A stretch of DNA of 6,002 bases, taken from assembly GCA_947456005.1 (NCBI GenBank), contig CANGRP010000156.1:1-6002 (forward strand). Direction: 5' to 3'. Below are positions 5,361 through 6,002 of this stretch, piece after piece. The notes beneath the pieces are model-generated. The model saw nothing but the letters and a program-made list of their open reading frames with translations. It searched no databases and was not told where the DNA came from. The translations under genes were made by a program, and so were the position numbers. Source of the stretch: Caulobacteraceae bacterium. GTDB lineage: Bacteria > Pseudomonadota > Alphaproteobacteria > Caulobacterales > Caulobacteraceae. How positions within the stretch are numbered: the stretch's first letter is position 1; every line of letters starts with the position of its first letter.

Positions 5361-5900
5361 ATGTCGGAGGGGCGCATCAGGGTCATGATCTTCACGGCGA
5401 CATCGGACGGTGAGCTCGACATCGACGGCCGGCGGGTGCGTTGCGCCCTCGGCCGGTCGGGGGTCCGGCCGGCGGCGGACAAGCGGGAGGGAGACGGCGC
5501 CTCCCCCCTCGGCGTCTGGCCGATCCGGCGGGTCCTCTACCGGCCCGACCGGGAGCCGGCGCCCGAAACCGGCCTGCCGGTCGCCCCCCTGGCGCCGGAG
5601 GACGGCTGGTGCGACGCCCCCGGGGATCCCGCCTACAATCGTCCCGTCCGACTGCCCTACCCGGCCAGCGCCGAACAGCTCTGGCGCCAGGACAGGGTCT
5701 ACGACCTGATCGTCATCCTCGGCCACAACGACGACCCGCCGGTCAGCCCCATGGGATCGGCCATCTTCCTGCACCTCATCCAGCCGGACGGGTCGCCCAC
5801 CGCGGGATGCGTCGCCATCCAGAGGGCCGACATGCTGGACCTCCTGGCCCGCGCGCGGCCGGGGGACGCCCTGGCCATCCTGCCGGCGGAACCCCTCTAG
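5361..5900 (+). CDS. L,D-transpeptidase-like protein (YkuD catalytic domain)
   Basis: YkuD-fold enzymes use a cysteine to form 3-3 peptidoglycan cross-links or attach proteins to the wall. From the start at 5361 the product is 179 aa. Catalytic signature: H122 in ILGHNDD, GSAIFLH (132-138) with H138, then PTAGCVAI with the nucleophile C150, matching the family pattern of a His followed by T/S-x-G-C. The substrate-side region (about 30-105) has LGRSGVRPAADKREGDGASPLGVWPI, typical of the group where the catalytic domain is nearly the whole protein. No signal peptide or membrane segment is visible, so how it would reach the periplasm is unclear. The start at 5361 has AAGGGG 4 nt upstream; ATG 5385 (AGGG just before it) and 5307 (overlaps the start of cenR) are alternatives. 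It is divergent from the CenR-type gene and overlaps the yggS stop by 4 bp. Confidence 0.85.
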   Translation: MSEGRIRVMIFTATSDGELDIDGRRVRCALGRSGVRPAADKREGDGASPLGVWPIRRVLYRPDREPAPETGLPVAPLAPEDGWCDAPGDPAYNRPVRLPYPASAEQLWRQDRVYDLIVILGHNDDPPVSPMGSAIFLHLIQPDGSPTAGCVAIQRADMLDLLARARPGDALAILPAEPL

Positions 5901-6002
5901 GCAGCGGGGGCGGCCCGGTCCCCGAACAGGGCCGAGCCGACCCGGACGCTGGTGGCGCCGAAGGCGATGGCGGTCTCGAAGTCGCCGCTCATGCCCATGG
6001 AC
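5897..6002 (-). CDS. yggS: YggS/PLPBP family PLP-binding protein, C-terminal end (partial)
   Basis: Only the last 34 codons are in the window. They read SMGMSGDFETAIAFGATSVR, then VGSALFGDRAAPAA and a TAG stop. The SMGMSGD motif, whose Ser/Gly residues bind the PLP phosphate, and the VR(V/I)GxxLFG end are diagnostic of the YggS/PROSC family. These are cytosolic single-domain proteins related to alanine racemase that handle pyridoxal phosphate homeostasis and have no known catalytic activity. The TAG is read from 5899 to 5897 and shares the palindrome CTAG (5897-5900) with the stop of the convergent L,D-transpeptidase-like gene. The remainder, including the PLP lysine, lies beyond the right edge. 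Confidence 0.92.
   Translation of the reverse strand, partial: SMGMSGDFETAIAFGATSVRVGSALFGDRAAPAA

Noticed and set aside
5316..5774. N-terminal extension of the CenR-type regulator up to ATG 5774
   Set aside because: This part is antisense to the L,D-transpeptidase-like gene and has no domain; the receiver begins normally at about 5315.

Overview
The window is about 70% GC and reads as an alphaproteobacterial chromosome, most probably Caulobacterales (Caulobacter/Phenylobacterium-like). This is inferred from the CenR-type response regulator, the CtrA-like and GANTC motifs upstream of ftsK, and the gene set. It holds mainly conserved chromosomal genes. I see no mobile element, CRISPR array, tRNA or rRNA.

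Layout: (1) 1-300, minus strand: N-terminal part of a membrane-anchored proline-rich protein that runs off the left edge and is divergent from ftsK. (2) 301-517: divergent control region with a long inverted repeat, a smaller dyad, one GANTC (CcrM methylation) site and a CtrA-like motif. (3) 518-2890, plus: ftsK, the DNA translocase of division and chromosome segregation. (4) 2987-3619, plus: lolA, the periplasmic lipoprotein chaperone, probably cotranscribed with ftsK; a strong GC hairpin sits at its 3' end. (5) 3620-3823: a non-coding interval with a TTGACA promoter candidate, a strong 11-bp stem-loop and a textbook intrinsic terminator only 24 nt before the next start codon. It is either a small RNA gene or an attenuated leader. 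(6) 3824-4627, plus: xthA, exonuclease III/AP endonuclease. (7) 4629-5315, minus: cenR-type OmpR-family response regulator, convergent with xthA with one base between the stops. (8) 5361-5900, plus: YkuD-type L,D-transpeptidase-like protein, divergent from cenR. (9) 5897-6002, minus: C-terminus of a YggS/PLPBP protein, whose stop shares a CTAG with the preceding gene.

The shared theme is cell envelope and division: FtsK couples septation to chromosome segregation, LolA supplies the outer membrane with lipoproteins, CenR belongs to the essential envelope regulators of alphaproteobacteria, and the YkuD protein has the active-site signature of peptidoglycan cross-linking enzymes. xthA and yggS are housekeeping genes (DNA repair, PLP homeostasis). 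The most interesting element is the structured, terminator-bearing interval at 3656-3799. No clear new multi-gene system is visible.
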